Shown piece after piece: positions 63,879 through 64,000 of a stretch of DNA of 64,000 nucleotides; position 1 is the first letter of the stretch; each line of letters opens with the position of its first letter. Both the position numbers and the translations under genes were made by a program. Origin of the DNA: Listeria monocytogenes (GTDB lineage: Bacteria; Bacillota; Bacilli; Lactobacillales; Listeriaceae). The notes beneath the pieces were generated by a model. That model was not told the DNA's origin and did not search any database. It saw nothing but the letters and a program-made list of their open reading frames with translations. The stretch lies in the NCBI RefSeq assembly GCF_013282665.1, contig NZ_CP054041.1, positions 1,312,501 to 1,376,500 on the forward strand. The letters run 5' to 3'.

Positions 63879-64000
63879 TTAATAATCCTGCGCTTCAATA
63901 ACAACAGCTGTACCAGAGGCCGTAACCATCAGCATCCCGTTATCAGCTCCGAGCACTTCATAATCAATATCAACGCCAATAACGGCATTTGCGCCAATAT
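63879..64000 (-). CDS. YbjQ/UPF0145-family protein, 5' end outside window
   Basis: The C-terminal 40 residues are visible on the minus strand: [19 protein letters not shown], then [18 protein letters not shown] and stop. This is the conserved end of the UPF0145 (YbjQ, putative heavy-metal-binding) family, a pentameric beta-sandwich of unknown role. The start lies off the right edge. Corresponds to lmo0208. Confidence 0.88.

Overview
The window reads as a Listeria chromosome, almost certainly Listeria monocytogenes or a very close relative carrying the same virulence island. It is low-GC Firmicute DNA with strong AAGGAGG ribosome sites, frequent TTG/GTG starts and hairpin-plus-T-run terminators. 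The last 10 kb holds the complete LIPI-1 island in the canonical order prs - prfA - plcA - hly - mpl - actA - plcB - orfX. Comparisons with reference strain EGD-e (lmo numbers) are from memory, not from an alignment. Differences in ActA and PrfA suggest a strain outside the EGD-e clade.

Layout. 1-8.3 kb: a cell-surface 5'-nucleotidase (cut by the window edge, cre-controlled), a c-di-GMP phosphodiesterase, a second IMP-dehydrogenase-like protein, a small Fe-S protein with a GNAT partner, and the ctaP peptide/cysteine ABC transporter under a SAM riboswitch. 8.4-11.3 kb: a type VII (LXG) polymorphic toxin locus with two small helpers, a toxin with a colicin-E5-like tRNase tail, a candidate immunity gene and an orphan displaced toxin tail. 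11.3-19.8 kb: an oligopeptide-binding lipoprotein, the Zur-controlled zinc transporter zinA-zinC-zinB, a Crp/Fnr regulator, a nuclease-helicase fusion and a HAD phosphatase. 20-24 kb: two paralogous LPXTG adhesins with CnaB repeats. 24-26 kb: a two-gene islet of unknown function flanked by a 149-bp direct repeat that duplicates the 3' end of the neighbouring RsbR-paralogue gene. 26.9-31.5 kb: the conserved holB-ricT-yabA / trmN6-yazA-rsmI / abrB block. 31.5-40 kb: two GRP-type sugar uptake proteins, a DUF1254/1214 protein, an internalin-like LPXTG protein and metS. 40-54.3 kb: the conserved tatD-rpf-like-rnmV-ksgA-veg-ispE, chbG, purR, MacB-like ABC system, spoVG x2, glmU and prs block. 54.3-63.3 kb: LIPI-1. 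63.3-64 kb: a frameshifted DUF1307 lipoprotein and the end of a YbjQ-family gene.

How parts work together. PrfA sits beside the genes it controls. One perfect PrfA box serves plcA and hly divergently, and weaker boxes serve mpl and actA-plcB. The prfA leader carries the thermosensor and the auto-repression site. The products form the intracellular infection cycle: vacuole escape (LLO, PlcA, PlcB, activated by Mpl) and actin motility (ActA). CtaP and the zinc transporter support nutrient uptake, and the LPXTG proteins depend on sortase A.

The accessory parts most worth following are the LXG-E5 locus with its leftover tail, the repeat-flanked islet at 24-26 kb, a 41-codon ORF with its own promoter and terminator upstream of glmU, and twin palindromes upstream of spoVG. 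No rRNA, tRNA, CRISPR array or intact insertion sequence was seen.
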